From assembly GCF_001021385.1 (NCBI RefSeq), contig NZ_CP011773.1, positions 2,480,001 to 2,544,000 on the forward strand: a DNA stretch of 64,000 bases, written 5' to 3'. The position numbers and the translations under genes were made by a program. The notes beneath the pieces were generated by a model. That model made no database searches, had not been told where the DNA came from, and worked only from the letters and a program-made list of their open reading frames with translations. This document shows, in pieces, positions 23,873-32,128 of this stretch; positions within the stretch are counted from its first letter, which is position 1, and every line of letters starts with the position of its first letter. The DNA comes from Mycobacterium sp. EPa45. GTDB taxonomy: Bacteria > Actinomycetota > Actinomycetes > Mycobacteriales > Mycobacteriaceae.

Positions 23873-25387
23873 TCAGTCGAGGTAGTCGCGCAGCACCTGC
23901 GAGCGGCTGGGGTGGCGCAGCTTGCTCATGGTCTTGGACTCGATCTGCCGGATCCGCTCACGGGTGACCCCGTAGACCTGGCCGATCTCGTCGAGGGTGC
24001 GCGGCTGACCGTCGGTCAGGCCGAACCGCAGCCGCACCACGCCGGCTTCGCGCTCGGAGAGCGTCTCGAGCACCGACTGCAGCTGATCCTGCAGCAGGGT
24101 GAAGCTCACCGCGTCGACGGCCACGACGGCCTCGGAATCCTCGATGAAGTCGCCGAGCTGGCTGTCGCCCTCGTCGCCGATGGTCTGGTCCAGCGAGATC
24201 GGCTCACGCGCGTACTGCTGGATCTCCAGCACCTTCTCCGGCGTGATGTCCATCTCCTTGGCCAGCTCTTCGGGAGTGGGCTCGCGGCCCAGGTCCTGAA
24301 GCAGCTCACGCTGAATGCGGCCGAGCTTGTTGATGACCTCGACCATGTGCACGGGGATACGGATGGTGCGGGCCTGGTCGGCCATCGCGCGGGTGATCGC
24401 CTGGCGGATCCACCACGTGGCGTAGGTCGAGAACTTGTAGCCCTTGGTGTAGTCGAACTTCTCGACCGCGCGGATCAGACCCAGGTTGCCTTCCTGGATG
24501 AGGTCCAGAAACGCCATTCCACGGCCGGTGTAGCGCTTGGCCAGCGACACCACCAGACGCAGGTTGGCTTCCAGCAGATGGTTTTTCGCGCGGTCGCCGT
24601 CGCGGCAGATCCACTGCATGTCGCGGCGCTGCTGCACCGGAAGCTTCTCGCCCTTGTCGGTCTTCTCCAGCATCAGCTGCGTGGCGTAGAGACCGGCCTC
24701 GATCCGCTTGGCGAGTTCGACCTCCTCCTCGGCGTTCAGCAGCGCGACCTTGCCGATCTGCTTGAGGTACGCACGGACCGAGTCGGCCGATGCCGTCAGC
24801 TCGGCGTCCTTGCGGGCCTGCCGCAGCGCCTCGGACTCCTCCTCGTCCCAGACGAAGTCGCCGGAGGCCTTGTCCTTCTCGGACGGTTCGGCAATGTCCT
24901 CGTCGTCGGCGGCCTCGCCCTCGGCGACGGGGGCTTCCTTGGCTGCGGCGCCTTCCTCGGTCTCCTCGTCGCTGCTGTCGGACGCCTCGTCGGTGTCGTC
25001 GGCAACATCTTCGAGGTCGTCGAGCACCAGATCGTCGTCGGCTACGTCGAGTTCAGGATCGACGTCGAGCTCGCCGTCGAGCTCCTCCTCGGTGCCGGCC
25101 TCGGCGTCGGTGCCGGCGGGGGCGGCGTCCTTCTTGGCCCGGCCGCGGGTGCCGGGCGCCTTCTTCGCCGCTGCCTTGGTGGCGCGCGCCTTGGTCGGGG
25201 TGGCCGCGGAGCCGGGGGTGTCGGTGACGTCCGGGTCCCCGGCTTCGGCTCCGGCGGCGCGGGGAGCGGCCTTGGTGGCACGCTTGGCCGGCGCGGAACC
25301 ATTGGCTGCCGGCTTCTTCGCGGGAGTCTTGGTGGCGGTGCGCTTCACCGGCTCATCGGTTGCCGGGCTTGCCTTGGTCGCTGCCAC
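23873..25387 (-). CDS. sigA: primary RNA polymerase sigma factor SigA
   Basis: The 504-residue housekeeping sigma factor. The start is GTG at 25387 behind GAAAGGG and gives [13 protein letters not shown], which matches mycobacterial SigA. Residues 1-90 are Lys/Ala/Pro-rich, 90-180 very acidic, then the conserved [13 protein letters not shown] linker, region 1.2 ([15 protein letters not shown]), region 2 with the [14 protein letters not shown] core, region 3 and region 4 with [10 protein letters not shown], ending at RDYLD. The N-terminal part is shorter and more variable than in M. tuberculosis. A strong hairpin sits in the leader. Confidence 0.97.
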   Translation of the reverse strand: MAATKASPATDEPVKRTATKTPAKKPAANGSAPAKRATKAAPRAAGAEAGDPDVTDTPGSAATPTKARATKAAAKKAPGTRGRAKKDAAPAGTDAEAGTEEELDGELDVDPELDVADDDLVLDDLEDVADDTDEASDSSDEETEEGAAAKEAPVAEGEAADDEDIAEPSEKDKASGDFVWDEEESEALRQARKDAELTASADSVRAYLKQIGKVALLNAEEEVELAKRIEAGLYATQLMLEKTDKGEKLPVQQRRDMQWICRDGDRAKNHLLEANLRLVVSLAKRYTGRGMAFLDLIQEGNLGLIRAVEKFDYTKGYKFSTYATWWIRQAITRAMADQARTIRIPVHMVEVINKLGRIQRELLQDLGREPTPEELAKEMDITPEKVLEIQQYAREPISLDQTIGDEGDSQLGDFIEDSEAVVAVDAVSFTLLQDQLQSVLETLSEREAGVVRLRFGLTDGQPRTLDEIGQVYGVTRERIRQIESKTMSKLRHPSRSQVLRDYLD

Positions 25388-25410
25388 GTACACCCTTTCG
25401 GTCGTGCTTG

Positions 25411-25441
25411 CTCTCGGCGGGCGTGGGCACGCCACCGAGAG
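25411..25441 (-). promoter_or_regulatory. perfect hairpin in the sigA leader
   Basis: CTCTCGG/CCGAGAG outer arms (7 bp) and GGCGTG/CACGCC inner arms (6 bp) are both perfect and nested, separated by short internal loops, with a GG apex that would open somewhat. It ends 24 bases upstream of the sigA GTG and just before the ribosome-binding site, so it is probably in the 5' untranslated RNA. No T-tract follows. A role in stability, translation or a protein-binding site is possible. Confidence 0.55.
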
Positions 25442-25564
25442 CGTCGGCTATGAGGACTATTGGCGTGGATCGCGTGGTGGATTCTCGCCGCTATATCCGG
25501 TAGGCGGCCGCCGTTGACCATTGTAACGACAGTGTGGGCCGCAACCGCGCCGAGCGAGGAAAAA

Positions 25565-26347
25565 TCAGCGTGTGACGTCGGTTTGAGCCGACATCGCGGC
25601 CCCCACGATGCCCGCCTCGTTCAACAGTTCCGCGGCGACGACCGGGGTCCGGTTCTTCAGCAGCGGGATCCATTTGTCGGCTTTGCGGCTGATGCCGCCG
25701 CCGGCGATGAACAGGTCGGGCCAGATCGCGTTCTCGATGCTGACCAGCACTTTCGTGACTTCCTGGCTCCACCGCTCGTAGCTCCAGTCCTTGCGTTCCT
25801 TGACCGAGGAGGCCGCCCGATGCTCGGCCTCCTTGCCGTCGACCTCCAGGTGGCCGAACTCGGTGTTCGGCAACAGCTGGCCGCCGTGGATCACCGCGGA
25901 TCCGATTCCCGTGCCGAACGTCAGCAACACGATCACGCCGTCCCGGTTGCGTCCGGCGCCGTGGCGCTGTTCGGCGACGCCGGCGGCGTCGGCGTCGTTG
26001 AGCACAGTCACCGGCTGGCCGCCGAGAGCATCGCTGATGATCTGCGAGGCATTGGTGCCGATCCAGCCCTTGTCGACGTTGGCCGCGGTCTGCACGACAC
26101 CGTTGACGACGACGCCGGGGTAGGTGACACCGAGCGGACCGGTCCACTCGAAGTGCCGGACCACCTCGGCGACGGTCGCGGCGATCGCCTCGGGCGTGGC
26201 CGGTTGCGGGGTGAGCAGCTTGAAGCGCTCGCCGATCAGTTTCCCGGTGTCCAGATCGACGATCCCGCCCTTGACCCCGCTGCCGCCGACGTCGACGCCG
26301 AACCCGCGGTTCGGTCCGGGGGTGGTGGCGGATTCGGTGTCGGGCAT
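25565..26347 (-). CDS. ppgK: polyphosphate glucokinase
   Basis: A 260-residue ROK-type glucokinase that phosphorylates glucose using polyphosphate or ATP. The start at 26347 (MPDTESATT) has GAGGAG six bases upstream. The phosphate motif [13 protein letters not shown], the sugar-site [17 protein letters not shown] and FGTGIGSAV (phosphate 2) are present, and the ending [14 protein letters not shown] is typical. It lies between sigA and suhB, the same place as in M. tuberculosis. suhB diverges upstream. Confidence 0.95.
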   Translation of the reverse strand: MPDTESATTPGPNRGFGVDVGGSGVKGGIVDLDTGKLIGERFKLLTPQPATPEAIAATVAEVVRHFEWTGPLGVTYPGVVVNGVVQTAANVDKGWIGTNASQIISDALGGQPVTVLNDADAAGVAEQRHGAGRNRDGVIVLLTFGTGIGSAVIHGGQLLPNTEFGHLEVDGKEAEHRAASSVKERKDWSYERWSQEVTKVLVSIENAIWPDLFIAGGGISRKADKWIPLLKNRTPVVAAELLNEAGIVGAAMSAQTDVTR

Positions 26348-26448
26348 GGGCTGCTCCTCGGCGAGGCGGGCGGTCTGCGCGATGCACACACTAGTGCGCT
26401 GCGTGGCCCTTTGTACCGGTGTCGGGATCTCTGTGCTGCGATGGTCAG

Positions 26449-27306
26449 GTGAGCGACGACCGGGGAGAAGAACTGCGCGTGCTGGCCGAGCAGCTGGCCG
26501 TCGAAGCCGCCGCATTCGTCCGTCGCCGGCGCGCCGAGGTCTTCGACGACGAGGAGGGCGCGGCCTCGGGTGCGGTCCACACCGGACTGGTCGGGACGAA
26601 GAGCACGCCGACCGATCCGGTGACCGTGGTCGACACCGAAACTGAACTGCTGCTGCGTGATCGGCTCGGCGCGCTGCGACCGGACGACGTGATCCTCGGC
26701 GAGGAGGGCGGGGGACCGGCCGCCGGTGCGGACGGCGCCGTCTGCTGGGTGATCGATCCGATCGACGGGACCGTCAACTTCATGTACGGCATTCCGGCGT
26801 ACGGGATTTCGATTGCGGCACAGATCGACGGACGGTCGGTCGCGGGCGCGGTGGCCGACGTGGTCGGCGGCGAGGTCTACTCCGCGGCGGCCGGCCGCGG
26901 AGCTCACGTGTACAGCGGTGGGCGGCGCCGGGTATTGCGCGCCAGCACGGTGACCGAGCTCTCGATGGCGTTGGTGGGCACCGGTTTCGGCTACGCCGCG
27001 CGGCGGCGCGCCGAGCAGTCGGCGCTGCTGGCCGAGCTGCTGCCGCTGGTGCGCGACGTTCGCCGGATCGGTTCGGCCTCGCTCGATCTGTGCCTGGTCG
27101 CGGCGGGCCGCCTCGACGCCCATTACGAGCACGGCTTGCATGTTTGGGACTGGGCGGCCGGGGCGCTGATCGCCCGCGAGGCGGGCGCGGTGGTGGCGTT
27201 GCCCGCGCCCGACGAAGACGGCGGGCTGCTGGTGGCGGCGGCGCCGGGGATCGCCGCGGAGCTCACCGGCGCGCTGGAGCGACTCGGGGGACTGCGACCG
27301 CTGTAG
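26449..27306 (+). CDS. suhB: inositol monophosphatase family protein
   Basis: A 285-residue Mg2+-dependent phosphatase of the FIG/IMPase family. Motifs: GEEGG with Glu85-Glu86, [11 protein letters not shown] (Asp103, Asp106) and the second site [15 protein letters not shown]. The start is GTG at 26449, just behind the ATGGTCAG region; the frame is open upstream but without homology. In M. tuberculosis the orthologue dephosphorylates inositol-1-phosphate and supplies inositol for PIM and mycothiol. The stop abuts the convergent cei stop. Confidence 0.93.
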   Translation: MSDDRGEELRVLAEQLAVEAAAFVRRRRAEVFDDEEGAASGAVHTGLVGTKSTPTDPVTVVDTETELLLRDRLGALRPDDVILGEEGGGPAAGADGAVCWVIDPIDGTVNFMYGIPAYGISIAAQIDGRSVAGAVADVVGGEVYSAAAGRGAHVYSGGRRRVLRASTVTELSMALVGTGFGYAARRRAEQSALLAELLPLVRDVRRIGSASLDLCLVAAGRLDAHYEHGLHVWDWAAGALIAREAGAVVALPAPDEDGGLLVAAAPGIAAELTGALERLGGLRPL

Positions 27307-27957
27307 TCAGCAGGTGCCGTTGTGGATCTTGGTCAGCAGCGTCGAATCGGCCGGCTCGGTCGCGTCGGGGCGCAGGCCGGCCAGAACGGCGTCGATGTCG
27401 TCGCTGTGTGCCAGCCCGGTGAAGTCGGTGCCGATCGACAGGTCCACCGAGTCGTCTTTGCGGTCGTCCTGGAACAACTCGACGCAGGGCGCCACCAGCC
27501 AGACCGCCGCCGCGCCGGCACGGCCGCTGGAGCCGAAGCGGATCTGCCCCTGGCAGGTGAGCCGGGTGCTGGTGTAGATCGGGTCGTTGGCCGCGGTGGG
27601 CTGCGCGAAGCCGAGGTCGCGCAGCGCGCCGGCGACCTCGCCGGCCTGCCCGCCCTGGCCGCTGGCGTTGAGCACCCGGATCTTGGTGTCGACCAGCTTG
27701 GCGGGCGCGACGTCGATCATCGAGGAGTGTGACACCTGCTCGCCGAGCTTGGGCGCTGCCGGATCGGTGGCCGGCGGCGGCGGGTTGCAGGTGGCGGCCT
27801 CCCGCACGTCCACGGGGCGGGTGAGCACAAACCCCCACACGATGGCGGTGATTACGAACATGACGCCCAGCGCGATCAGGCCGGGCAGGTAGTTGCGTCG
27901 ACGGAACGGGCGACCGTGCTTGTCGAAGGCCGTACCCTCCGTGATTTGAGCGACCAC
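27307..27957 (-). CDS. cei: envelope integrity protein Cei
   Basis: A 216-residue membrane-anchored protein with one helix (about 23-46, YLPGLIALGVMFVITAIVWGF) and an external LytR_C-type domain (about 85-170) containing IRVLNASGQGGQAGEVA. The C-terminal part VDLSIGTDFTGL and the closing Cys residues are conserved with Rv2700, which supports cell-envelope integrity in M. tuberculosis. Divergent from the DUF4193 gene across a 170-base region with a perfect CRP-type palindrome, it may be controlled by cAMP signalling. Confidence 0.92.
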   Translation of the reverse strand: MVAQITEGTAFDKHGRPFRRRNYLPGLIALGVMFVITAIVWGFVLTRPVDVREAATCNPPPPATDPAAPKLGEQVSHSSMIDVAPAKLVDTKIRVLNASGQGGQAGEVAGALRDLGFAQPTAANDPIYTSTRLTCQGQIRFGSSGRAGAAAVWLVAPCVELFQDDRKDDSVDLSIGTDFTGLAHSDDIDAVLAGLRPDATEPADSTLLTKIHNGTC

Positions 27958-28021
27958 GGATGCACTCTAGAGGCAGCCGGCCGATCCCGGCCCAACACGC
28001 CCGTCCAACCAAATGAATACA

Positions 28022-28037
28022 TGTGACGTAAATCACA
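28022..28037. promoter_or_regulatory. perfect CRP-type palindrome between cei and DUF4193
   Basis: TGTGACGTAAATCACA matches the CRP consensus TGTGA-N6-TCACA exactly. It lies 64 bases upstream of the cei start and 90 bases upstream of the DUF4193 start. A further TGACGTAA at 28040-28047 repeats the left part of the site in direct orientation at a 16-base pitch. Binding by the mycobacterial CRP (Rv3676 type) is inferred. Confidence 0.75.
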
Positions 28038-28127
28038 CATGACGTAAGGGTGATCTGGGCACGAATCGTTTGGCGGATCCGTTCCACGCTGATACAAAGC
28101 CATGCTGAGGTTACGAGGGGACAGAAG

Positions 28128-28430
28128 ATGGCTACCGACTACGACGCCCCGCGGCGCACCGAGACCGACGAGGTGTCCGAGGACTCGCTCGAGGAATTGA
28201 AGGCGCGCCGCAATGAGGCGCAGTCAGCCGTGGTCGATGTCGACGAAACGGATTCCGCGGAGAATTTCGAGCTCCCCGGCGCAGATCTGTCGGGCGAGGA
28301 ACTGTCGGTGCGCGTTGTTCCGAAGCAGGCTGACGAGTTCACCTGCTCGAGCTGCTTTCTGGTGCACCACCGCAGCCGGCTGGCCAGCGACAAGAACGGC
28401 GTGATGCTCTGCACGGACTGCGCGGCTTAG
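28128..28430 (+). CDS. DUF4193 family protein (Rv2699c-like)
   Basis: A 100-residue protein with an acidic N-terminus and a zinc-binding pattern FTCSSCFLVHHRSRLA...MLCTDCAA (two CxxC pairs). The GAGGGG before ATG 28128 fixes the start. DUF4193 is highly conserved in mycobacteria and related genera; function is unknown. Its upstream region contains a CRP-type palindrome, and it diverges from cei. Confidence 0.9.
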   Translation: MATDYDAPRRTETDEVSEDSLEELKARRNEAQSAVVDVDETDSAENFELPGADLSGEELSVRVVPKQADEFTCSSCFLVHHRSRLASDKNGVMLCTDCAA

Positions 28431-28440
28431 CCGATCGAGG

Positions 28441-28917
28441 CTAGCTGCGTAACGCCGACAGCACCCGGTCCGGATGGCGGGCGCTGACCAGCCAGTACGG
28501 CGTCGGATCATCCGGGTCGTCGAGCACGACCAGGACCAGCGGGCCCACCCAGCCGCGGTGCAGCACGAACGCAGCCGGGTCGAGCTGGCGGCCCAGCGCC
28601 GCCGACTTCGCCGTCCGCGGGATCTCGGCGGACCGGGAGACCACCGACATCGGCAGATGCGCCTGACCGGCCCACAGTTCGACCTCGTCGCCGCCGGTCA
28701 CCACCCGAACCTCGGTGCGGCTCAGCCACAACAGCACGCCGACCGCGACCGCGCCGAGCACGGCGTAAGGCAGCCAGACCGGCAGGGTGCGCACACCCAT
28801 CGTGACTTCCTTGGCGATCAGAGCCGCCAGCGCCAGGCCGAGCGGCCACCACCACCACGGCACCCACAGCCGCTCGCGGTACCGCACGGTTTGCGAGGTC
28901 ACACGCGAACCAGACAC
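28441..28917 (-). CDS. DUF3093 membrane protein (Rv2698-like)
   Basis: A protein of about 158 residues with two close membrane helices ([18 protein letters not shown] and [22 protein letters not shown]) and a C-terminal soluble domain with [40 protein letters not shown]. The start is uncertain: GTG at 28941 would leave one base to the divergent dut start, so I use GTG at 28917; a further GTG lies at 28902. Function is unknown. It diverges from dut. Confidence 0.82.
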   Translation of the reverse strand: MSGSRVTSQTVRYRERLWVPWWWWPLGLALAALIAKEVTMGVRTLPVWLPYAVLGAVAVGVLLWLSRTEVRVVTGGDEVELWAGQAHLPMSVVSRSAEIPRTAKSAALGRQLDPAAFVLHRGWVGPLVLVVLDDPDDPTPYWLVSARHPDRVLSALRS

Positions 28918-28942
28918 GCGGCCAAGGGTAGTCTTTCCCACC

Positions 28943-29407
28943 GTGCCGACTCGTCTCGCGGTGGTTCGCCTCGACCGCGATCTCCCAATGCCCAGCCGCG
29001 CCCATGACGGTGATGCGGGCGTGGATTTGTTCAGCGCGCAGGACGTCGACCTGGCGCCCGGTCAGCGCGCACTGGTAGGCACCGGGATCGCCGTGGCGAT
29101 TCCGCACGGCATGGTCGGACTGGTCCACCCGCGCTCCGGTTTGGCTGCGCGCGTAGGACTTTCGATCGTCAACAGCCCCGGCACGATCGACGCCGGTTAC
29201 CGCGGCGAAGTCAAAGTGTCGTTGATCAACCTCGACCCCGCGACGCCGATCACGATCCGGCGTGGCGACCGCATCGCCCAGTTGCTGGTCCAGCGGGTCG
29301 AACTTCCAGAGCTGGTCGAGGTGGCCTCGTTCGACGAGGCCGGACTGGCTGACACCACCCGTGGCGAGGGCGGCTACGGATCCTCCGGCGGACATGCGAG
29401 TTTGTGA
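28943..29407 (+). CDS. dut: dUTP diphosphatase
   Basis: A 154-residue trimeric dUTPase producing dUMP and PPi, limiting uracil incorporation. All five motifs are present: [37 protein letters not shown] and the C-terminal arm GYGSSGGH. The start is GTG at 28943 ([10 protein letters not shown]); this gives the same length I recall for the mycobacterial enzyme. The stop TGA overlaps the next ATG by one base, so translation of the DUF3710 gene is probably coupled. Confidence 0.95.
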   Translation: MPTRLAVVRLDRDLPMPSRAHDGDAGVDLFSAQDVDLAPGQRALVGTGIAVAIPHGMVGLVHPRSGLAARVGLSIVNSPGTIDAGYRGEVKVSLINLDPATPITIRRGDRIAQLLVQRVELPELVEVASFDEAGLADTTRGEGGYGSSGGHASL

Positions 29408-30192
29408 TGGCATTCGGCAGACGTAAGAACGAGCCCGGCACGGACGCGGCCCCGGAAACCCCGGTGGCCGACGAGGCCGCCGTCGATGACGTCGATGACG
29501 TCGACGGCGGTGAGAACGACTATGAGGGCGGCCCGTTCGACATCGAGGATTTCGACAACCCGGCCGACGCCGCGGAAGCCCGGCTGGATCTCGGCTCGGT
29601 GCTGGTGCCGATGCCGGCGGCCGGCCAGGTCCAGGTCGAGCTGAACGAGGTGGGAGTGCCCAGCGCGGTGTGGGTGGTCACGCCGCACGGCCGGTTCACG
29701 ATCGCCGCTTATGCGGCGCCCAAGTCGCCGGGGCTGTGGCGCGAGGTGGCCAGTGAGCTGGCCGACTCGTTGCGCAAGGACAACGCGCGGGTCTCCATCG
29801 AGGACGGCCCGTGGGGTCGCGAGGTGGTCGGCATCGGAGCCGGCGTCGTGCGTTTCATCGGTGTCGACGGATACCGCTGGATGATCCGCTGCGTGGTCAA
29901 CGGGGCGCCGGAGGCCATGGAAAACCTGGTTGCTGAAGCACGAGAAGCCCTGGGCGACACCGTCGTTCGTCGTGGTGATACCCCGCTGCCGGTGCGCACA
30001 CCGCTGCAGGTGCAGCTGCCCGAGCCGATGCTCGAGCAGCTGCGGCAGGCTGCAGCTCAGCAAGCCCAGATGGTCGCCGCTCAGCAGGCGCTGGTGCAGG
30101 AGCAGCAGGGCCAGGCTCAGCCGCCGACCGAGCGGCGCAGCGCGTCCGGCTCGGCCATGCAGCAGCTGCGCAGCTCCAGCACCGGCGGTTAG
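29407..30192 (+). CDS. DUF3710 domain protein (Rv2696c-like)
   Basis: A 261-residue cytoplasmic protein. The N-terminal 50 residues are acidic and repetitive in Asp and Val, followed by the DUF3710 domain (about 55-200) with WVVTPHGRFTIAAYAAPKS, WREVASELADSLRKDNARV and DGYRWMIRCVVNG. The C-terminal 40 residues are Gln-rich (QQAQMVAAQQAL) and likely coiled. The start overlaps the dut stop. Function is unknown; the pairing with dut is conserved in mycobacteria. It overlaps the convergent hydrolase gene by 4 bases. Confidence 0.87.
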   Translation: MAFGRRKNEPGTDAAPETPVADEAAVDDVDDVDGGENDYEGGPFDIEDFDNPADAAEARLDLGSVLVPMPAAGQVQVELNEVGVPSAVWVVTPHGRFTIAAYAAPKSPGLWREVASELADSLRKDNARVSIEDGPWGREVVGIGAGVVRFIGVDGYRWMIRCVVNGAPEAMENLVAEAREALGDTVVRRGDTPLPVRTPLQVQLPEPMLEQLRQAAAQQAQMVAAQQALVQEQQGQAQPPTERRSASGSAMQQLRSSSTGG

Positions 30193-30893
30193 CTCCCGGC
30201 GTCGGTCAGCGCCGCCAGGCAAGCAGAGCCCAGAACCTCCGGGTTCGGGCCGAAGTCGTCGAGGCTGACCGTCCGCAGTGCGGCGTGCGGTGCCGCCGCC
30301 ACCCATTCCAGCGCCACCTCCAGCGGATGGATCGGGTCGTCGGTCGCTCCCACCACGCCCATCGGCACCGTCAGTTGTCGTATGTCCGCAACGCTCGGAG
30401 CGACATACCGGGCGGCTTCCTCCATCGCATCGGGCAACTCCGGCCACTGACCGAGCCAGCTGCGCGCCAACTCGTCGGCGAGCCACGCCGGACTGGAGGC
30501 CCGCATCTGCGCGGTGGTGGCAACCAGGCCCTCGGTGCGCAGCTGGTCAGCGGTGTGCCGGGCCGACAGCGCGGCCGGAGCCGACTGGGCCGAGCCGCTC
30601 CACGCGGGCAGTGCGGCCAGCACCGCGACCGCGCGCCCCGGGTGGGCCAGTGCCCAGGACAGCGTCACCGCCGCGCCGATCGACACCCCACCGACGATGA
30701 TCGGGCCTTGCCGGGCGGCGTCGTCGAGCGCTTCGAGGTAGCTGGCAACCAACCGGGCGGGTTGGGGCGCAGGCGTCGTGAGCACGGCGCCGACCCCGTG
30801 CAGGGGCCCGGCGAAGGCGCGGTACACGTAGTCGTCATCGGAGCCCGTACCGGGCAGCAGGACCGCTGTGACGCCACGAAAGGTGATGCTCAT
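30189..30893 (-). CDS. small alpha/beta hydrolase (Rv2695-like)
   Basis: A 234-residue alpha/beta hydrolase: an oxyanion strand VLLPGTGSDDDYVYRAFAGPL, nucleophile elbow GVSIGAAV and an acid near GATDDPIHPLE. No signal peptide. The substrate is not apparent. Minus strand, divergent from the OB-fold gene. Confidence 0.82.
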   Translation of the reverse strand: MSITFRGVTAVLLPGTGSDDDYVYRAFAGPLHGVGAVLTTPAPQPARLVASYLEALDDAARQGPIIVGGVSIGAAVTLSWALAHPGRAVAVLAALPAWSGSAQSAPAALSARHTADQLRTEGLVATTAQMRASSPAWLADELARSWLGQWPELPDAMEEAARYVAPSVADIRQLTVPMGVVGATDDPIHPLEVALEWVAAAPHAALRTVSLDDFGPNPEVLGSACLAALTDAGS

Positions 30894-30917
30894 CTCATGA
30901 TGGTGCCCTGTGACGTA

Positions 30918-30931
30918 TTAGCAATGGCTAA
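30918..30931. promoter_or_regulatory. short inverted repeat TTAGC-AATG-GCTAA in a divergent promoter region
   Basis: Perfect 5-base arms with a 4-base spacer, 25 bases upstream of the hydrolase start and 105 bases before the OB-fold gene. A weak candidate operator; no known regulator of this form is recognised. Confidence 0.35.
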
Positions 30932-31035
30932 CGCGGGTATGCCACGTAGTACGCGGGCGCGCGACATGGCGTCGTGGCAGCAAGAGGTCTACCGTTGCGT
31001 TGGCATTGTGATCCGCTGGAGTATCAGGAGAGGCC

Positions 31036-31407
31036 ATGGCTACGGCCGAAAGTTTCGTCCGACGTCTCACCCGTCGGTTGACGGAGGACCCTGAGCAGCG
31101 CGACGTCGAAGAGCTCACCGATGAAGCCGCCAGCATCGGCGCCCAGCGAGCGATTGATTGCCAGCGAGGCCAGGAGGTCACCATGGTGGGGACCCTGCGC
31201 AGCGTCGAGACCAATGCCAAGGGCTGTGCCGGCGGCGTGCGCGCCGAGTTCTTCGACGGCACCGACACCGTCACGCTGGTGTGGTTGGGACAGCGCCGCA
31301 TCGCCGGTATCGAATCGGGCCGGGCGCTACGGGTGCGGGGCCGCCTCGGCACCTTGGAGAACGGCACCAAGGCCATCTACAACCCGCACTACGAGATCCA
31401 GACTTGA
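31036..31407 (+). CDS. OB-fold nucleic-acid-binding domain protein (Rv2694c-like)
   Basis: A 123-residue protein with a helical N-terminus (about 1-45) and an OB-fold (about 48-120: VTMVGTLRSVETNAKG, GVRAEFFDGTDTVTLVWLGQRRIAGIESG, LRVRGRLG). The tRNA-anticodon-type OB fold suggests nucleic acid binding, but no partner is known. GGAGAGG precedes the ATG at 31036. Its TGA overlaps the TTG start of the DUF3159 gene, so the two are translationally coupled. Confidence 0.87.
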   Translation: MATAESFVRRLTRRLTEDPEQRDVEELTDEAASIGAQRAIDCQRGQEVTMVGTLRSVETNAKGCAGGVRAEFFDGTDTVTLVWLGQRRIAGIESGRALRVRGRLGTLENGTKAIYNPHYEIQT

Positions 31408-32123
31408 GCCGTCCCGTCGAAGACAGCGATCGCACCGACGGCCCGAGCACCGACGACGTTGCGGCGCCTCCCGAGGAGAAGACGGCTGCCCAGGCGCTCC
31501 TGGCTCAAATGGGCGGCGTCAGCGGGCTGATCTACTCCGCCGTACCGGTCGCCGTGTTCGTCCCGGTGTCGACGGCGTTCGGGTTGACGGCCGCGATCTT
31601 CGCGGCGCTCGGTCTTGCAGCCCTGATCCTGGTGTGGCGGCTGATCCGCCGCGAATCCGTGCAGCCCGCCGTCTCGGGTTTCCTGGGTGTCGGCGTCAGC
31701 GCGCTGATCGCCTGGATCGTCGGCGCCTCGAAAGGCTATTTCCTGCTGGGCATCTGGACGTCGCTGATCTGGGCAGCGGTGTTCGCGATCTCGGTGGTCA
31801 TCCGCCGGCCCATCGTCGGCTACGCCTGGAGTTGGGTCAACACCAAGGACCGTGGCTGGCGCCGCAGCCGTCGCGCTGTGCTCGCGTTCGACCTCGCGAC
31901 GTTGACCTGGGTGCTGGTGTTCGCGTCGCGCTTCGCCGTGCAGCACCACCTCTATGACGCCGACCAAACCGGGTGGCTGGGCGTGGCCCGCATCGCGATG
32001 GGCTGGCCGCTCACCGCGCTCGCGGCCCTGGTGACCTACGTGGCGATCCGCGCCGCTCAGCGCGCGATCCACGCCGCCCACGCGCACGGTCATGAGACTG
32101 ATTCCGCACCCGCAGGCGATTAA
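31404..32123 (+). CDS. DUF3159 membrane protein (Rv2693c-like)
   Basis: A 239-residue protein with about six membrane segments (GLIYSAVPVAVFVPV, LTAAIFAALGLAALILVW, VSGFLGVGVSALIAWIVG, LLGIWTSLIWAAVFAISVVI, LTWVLVFASRFAV and GWPLTALAALVTYVAI). The conserved core GASKGYFLLGIW and RRPIVGYAW defines DUF3159. The start appears to be TTG at 31404, overlapping the previous stop as TTGA; no ATG or GTG lies before the first helix in frame. It is followed by an MFS gene after only five bases. Confidence 0.85.
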   Translation: MSRPVEDSDRTDGPSTDDVAAPPEEKTAAQALLAQMGGVSGLIYSAVPVAVFVPVSTAFGLTAAIFAALGLAALILVWRLIRRESVQPAVSGFLGVGVSALIAWIVGASKGYFLLGIWTSLIWAAVFAISVVIRRPIVGYAWSWVNTKDRGWRRSRRAVLAFDLATLTWVLVFASRFAVQHHLYDADQTGWLGVARIAMGWPLTALAALVTYVAIRAAQRAIHAAHAHGHETDSAPAGD

Positions 32124-32128
32124 TTCTG

